A DNA stretch of 6,397 nt, from positions 1-6,397 of the forward strand of contig JAFUWM010000227.1 in the NCBI GenBank assembly GCA_017483425.1. The letters run 5' to 3'. The position numbers and the translations under genes are program-made. Position 1 is the stretch's first letter, and each line of letters begins with the position of its first letter. Under the pieces are notes generated by a model. That model was not told the DNA's origin, ran no database searches, and was given only the letters and a program-made list of their open reading frames with translations. Source of the stretch: Lachnospiraceae bacterium. GTDB lineage: Bacteria > Bacillota > Clostridia > Lachnospirales > Lachnospiraceae. Of the stretch, positions 6,349 through 6,397 are shown in pieces.

Positions 6349-6364
6349 TTGTGTCCGAACACAA
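6349..6364. repeat. Inverted repeat TTGTGT-CCGA-ACACAA over the predicted transcription start
   Basis: Perfect 6-base arms (6349-6354 and 6359-6364) around a 4-base centre, placed 2 bases after the -10 hexamer and covering the expected +1. This location is typical of a repressor operator. As RNA it would be at most a partial small hairpin at the 5' end of the leader. Its core TGTGTCCGAACACA (6350-6363) matches 12 of 14 bases of the element at 1282-1295. No regulator is identified. Confidence 0.45.
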
Positions 6365-6391
6365 AATGTTTTATTGAGGAACTGCTTTATT

Positions 6392-6397
6392 ATGGAA
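6392..6397 (+). CDS. Start of an unidentified plus-strand gene (first two codons only)
   Basis: ATG GAA at the last six bases follows a GAGGA ribosome site (6376-6380) with an 11-base gap, downstream of a strong promoter and an operator-like inverted repeat. The gene would be divergent from MATE. Only Met-Glu is visible, so no product can be named. Other starts just beyond the window are possible. Confidence 0.5.

Overview
The window looks like chromosome of a motile or surface-responsive Clostridia bacterium, probably Lachnospiraceae (Butyrivibrio/Eubacterium/Roseburia-like). This is inferred from moderate GC, heavy use of ATA, AGA and AGG codons, strong AGGAGG ribosome sites, and the style of the ComM, DprA and PilZ proteins. 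No species can be named. There are no rRNA, tRNA, CRISPR, IS or phage signatures.

Layout: (1) Positions 1-1247, plus strand: the last 49 codons of an EAL-domain cyclic-di-GMP phosphodiesterase, overlapping by 4 bases (ATGA) a complete HD-GYP-like gene whose metal site is badly eroded. (2) Positions 1248-1452: a 205-base intergenic region with a GC-rich hairpin, an AT-rich stretch and a possible promoter. (3) Positions 1453-3868, plus strand: comM (yifB-type AAA+ ATPase) and dprA, overlapping by 8 bases and forming a two-gene DNA-processing/natural-transformation operon. (4) Positions 3876-4772, minus strand and convergent with dprA across 7 bases: a PilZ-domain protein with a C-terminal zinc ribbon. 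(5) Positions 4864-6282, minus strand: a MATE-family multidrug/Na+ or H+ antiporter upstream of the PilZ gene. (6) Positions 6283-6397: a divergent promoter region and the first two codons of a plus-strand gene that leaves the window.

How the genes fit together: the EAL protein, the degenerate HD-GYP protein and the PilZ protein all belong to cyclic-di-GMP signalling families (degradation, a probable non-catalytic regulator, and an effector). They flank an unrelated housekeeping comM-dprA pair, and nothing in the sequence links the two themes beyond proximity. MATE and PilZ could be partly co-transcribed, but an extended -10 just before the PilZ gene suggests it has its own promoter.

I see no convincing undescribed defence, mobile or biosynthetic system. 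The most unusual items are the eroded HD-GYP paired with EAL, the PilZ/zinc-ribbon architecture, and several inverted repeats sitting on or near promoters.
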